From positions 1 through 13,765 of the forward strand of contig DNUB01000004.1 of the NCBI GenBank assembly GCA_003508605.1: a stretch of DNA of 13,765 nucleotides, read 5' to 3'. Shown here one piece after another: positions 13,752-13,765 of the stretch. Source of the DNA: Oscillospiraceae bacterium (GTDB taxonomy: Bacteria; Bacillota; Clostridia; Oscillospirales; Ruminococcaceae). Position numbers and translations under genes: made by a program. Under the pieces are notes generated by a model. That model ran no database searches. It saw only the letters and a list, made by a program, of their open reading frames with translations, and was not told the DNA's origin. Each line of letters begins with the position of its first letter. The first letter of the stretch is position 1.

Positions 13752-13765
13752 GAGAATTTTGAAAT

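Noticed and set aside
1..13765. CRISPR array, insertion sequence, phage or defence system
   Set aside because: No regularly spaced identical repeats, no transposase or integrase, and no nuclease, helicase or toxin domains were seen. The repeats present are short and decayed.

Overview
The window comes from a low-to-moderate GC Gram-positive bacterium, most likely a gut-type Clostridia (Oscillospiraceae/Ruminococcus-like). The pointers are AGGAGG-type ribosome binding sites, sigma-A promoters with extended -10 boxes, frequent GTG/TTG starts, a lipobox substrate-binding lipoprotein, a cytidylate-kinase-like protein of the ISRxxGSGGR type common in Firmicutes, and a BaiN/RdsA-type flavoprotein. 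This placement is inference from protein character; there is no rRNA or tRNA in the window.

Region 1 (about 236-9983, minus strand) is a complete oligopeptide-type ABC importer operon read in the order oppA (binding lipoprotein), oppB, oppC (permeases), oppD, oppF (ATPases), then a sixth gene for a membrane-anchored extracytoplasmic protein. A near-consensus promoter (TTGACA, 17 bp, TATACT with TGn) lies about 220 bp before oppA, so oppA has a long leader that can form mutually exclusive stems. An inverted repeat abuts the -35 box. An intrinsic-terminator-like hairpin sits between oppA and oppB and probably makes the binding protein more abundant than the membrane machinery.

The most interesting feature is that most subunits depart from the textbook Opp plan. 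OppA looks circularly permuted: the segment that normally ends this fold is at its N-terminus. OppB has a roughly 270-residue external domain between TM1 and TM2. OppD carries a roughly 230-residue charged, coiled-coil-rich insertion between Walker A and the Q-loop, and its C-terminal cysteine motif is degraded. OppF has a roughly 150-residue C-terminal extension ending in two membrane helices. The sixth protein has faint ApbE-like (flavin transferase) features. Together these suggest a remodelled peptide importer with extra envelope and cytoplasmic parts.

Region 2 (10197-12657, minus strand) holds a MurR/RpiR-family regulator with a long charged N-terminal tail, followed after a repeat-filled 184-bp gap by a BaiN/RdsA-family NAD(P)/FAD oxidoreductase. 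Region 3 (12959-13573, plus strand) is a divergent cytidylate-kinase-like gene with its own extended -10 promoter and a strong terminator near the window end. The shared 12658-12958 intergenic region holds three copies of an AAAATGCAA motif placed around both promoters, which makes them candidate operators. No insertion sequences, CRISPR arrays or RNA genes of known class were seen.
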